A stretch of DNA of 64,000 nt, taken from the NCBI GenBank assembly GCA_936450465.1, contig OW388293.1, positions 44,102,982-44,166,981 on the forward strand. The letters are read 5' to 3'. The notes below the pieces were generated by a model. The model ran no database searches, was not told the DNA's origin, and was given only the letters and a program-made list of their open reading frames with translations. The stretch comes from Gibbula magus (lineage: Eukaryota > Mollusca > Gastropoda > Trochida > Trochidae). Shown one piece after another: positions 62,701 to 64,000 of the stretch. Both the position numbers and the translations under genes were made by a program. Position 1 is the stretch's first letter; every line of letters begins with the position of its first letter.

Positions 62701-63995
62701 ACTAACAAATCTTAAATAAAACAACTTAAATTTTCCATATATCGAATGTTTAGATATCCAACTAGGTAATTCCGCAGATGACAATTACATAACTATTGCA
62801 TAAACATGTGTTTTTGGCGATTTAACACACCTCATAAATTTAGCAACAGTGATAATCATCATTAATTAATTAATGAGGCTCCACGGAGCGGGTCACATAC
62901 TGTGGTTAATCAGTCACGCCTCAAGGATTTTTTTCAAAACGGATCGCGGACGGTGATGAGGCAATATTAAAATGGGTAAATTAAAATAACCTTAATAATC
63001 AATTGCAAGTGTATATTGTATCGATTTTATGCTCAATTGATTCCGATATATAATGTACGTAGAGGTAATAATCTGTCATTCTTGAGAAAAATGCATTACA
63101 CGGGATCTTTAAGCACAATAATACCAGCGATGGCTCGACGTAAGACGGACTGGATGTTTTCATTGCAAAGTACATATATGCATCCGCTCTCAAGAGTCAT
63201 CCACCTACTGATACTATCACCGGTGAACTGTTGCAGTACCATAGGCGTATGAACGCTTCAAAAGCTGGGGAAGGGGTGAAAAAAGCCGAAAATGCCAGAT
63301 GGGCTTACAGTGTTGGGTAACGGCATTAGACAGGTAGTGTTGAAACATATTTTTGAATTGGTTTCAGAATAGGCTCAAATTATCTCCTCCATTTTTGGTA
63401 AACCTGTAAGAGTATTGAATATGAAGTAATATGTTGTATTTGATGTGAATAGTATATTTGCATTCGGTTAATATATATATATTTGGAACATTTATGTAGA
63501 CACGAAAAAGAAAATATAACACCATTACACTCTTCACATGAAAAGTAAATTATCAGAAACTAGAATGTATGGAAATAACCATCAATTGCTACTTAAATGA
63601 AACAGGTAATAGCATGTATCAAAGGAATTGTCAAATGAACTTTAGTCTTTGATGTGAGACAATATCAATGCTGAAGGTCATTTGATATTGACTGGATGTT
63701 GTTAGCAGTGAGCTCAATCTTGTTTTAATTAATCGTCTTCGTCCTGGTTTGAAAACATCAAACACGTTGTTGGTGATCTTGTTGACATAGAAAACAAGAT
63801 GTGGAAGGTGTCAATCTGTTTCACTTTTCCAAACCTTTGGTTGCTTCATGTTGGCTTAGAAAAACTCCGCATTATTCTTGTAATTGTTGGACCATGGTAA
63901 AACAATCTAATATAATGATTTCCTAACGAAAAGCCGTTTAATTTTTATGAAACTATGCACGATAACCTTAATGTTACTTGGTTTAATTAGATGAG
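59780..63995 (+). repeat. Block R copy 2 of the tandem array (reaches window end)
   Basis: Counterpart of 46600-50660. It contains CATGAAGAAATGTTGCTCTC (61770), GGTTTCATATCTGCATTAATGG (62239), ATCTGCGGGTATAG (62317) and CTGGTTTGAAAACATCAAACACG (63745). Unit 3 continues past the window. A CpG-richer patch at about 62560-62650, with TGACGTCA at 62630-62637, is not matched by an obvious gene. Confidence 0.75.
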
Positions 63996-64000
63996 TTTAC

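Noticed and set aside
1..64000. CRISPR array or bacterial operon
   Set aside because: No regularly spaced identical repeats with unique spacers, no prokaryotic gene organisation; introns and SINEs show eukaryotic DNA.

Overview
This is AT-rich eukaryotic DNA from an invertebrate. I read it as marine lophotrochozoan, probably a mollusc. The evidence is spliceosomal introns, tRNA-derived SINEs with an A box/B box head and a GTGA-rich far end, abundant foldback (MITE-like) repeats, and long stretches without genes. The species assignment is inference. I see no convincing complete host gene, rRNA gene, functional tRNA gene or CRISPR array.

The main content is two nearly identical copies of one autonomous DNA transposon: copy A (7727-18975, 11,249 bp) and copy B (30511-41767, 11,257 bp). 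Both lie in the same orientation. Each has 84-bp terminal inverted repeats (TIRs) and is flanked by its own, different, perfect 9-bp target-site duplication (CTTGTATGG for A, GTAACAACC for B). Each carries two convergent genes that start just inside the TIRs. On the + strand is a 2-exon RecQ-type superfamily 2 helicase (540 aa in B). On the - strand is a 10-exon gene whose phases all close into one 1008-aa frame. It has an N-terminal four-cysteine (ZAD-like) domain, a proline/lysine-rich linker, and a long C-terminal region that I recognise as the DUF6589 type, a presumed RNase H-fold transposase. Copy A has an 8-bp deletion that breaks the helicase but leaves the transposase frame open. Copy B looks intact. 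A helicase plus DUF6589 layout recalls the Academ-H group, but the 9-bp duplications are longer than I remember for Academ, so placement needs a phylogeny.

Layout: 1-2351 is genic-empty DNA with small repeats. 2352-7723 is a 5.4-kb structure bounded by ~600-bp imperfect inverted arms, with a SINE inside. 7718-18984 is transposon A with its target-site duplications, inserted at the edge of that structure. 18976-23845 is non-coding with a MITE and a SINE remnant. 23845-64000 is an old, diverged tandem array of mostly non-coding units (shared blocks called P, Q, R and S below), into whose first unit transposon B inserted. The array also holds a degraded LINE fragment, several hairpin repeats, a (TA)n tract and a 17-bp minisatellite.

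How the genes would work together (inference): the DUF6589 protein would bind the palindromic TIR motifs and cut and join DNA, while the element-borne RecQ helicase would unwind or repair intermediates. A third, internal copy of the TIR core motif sits between the two gene ends.
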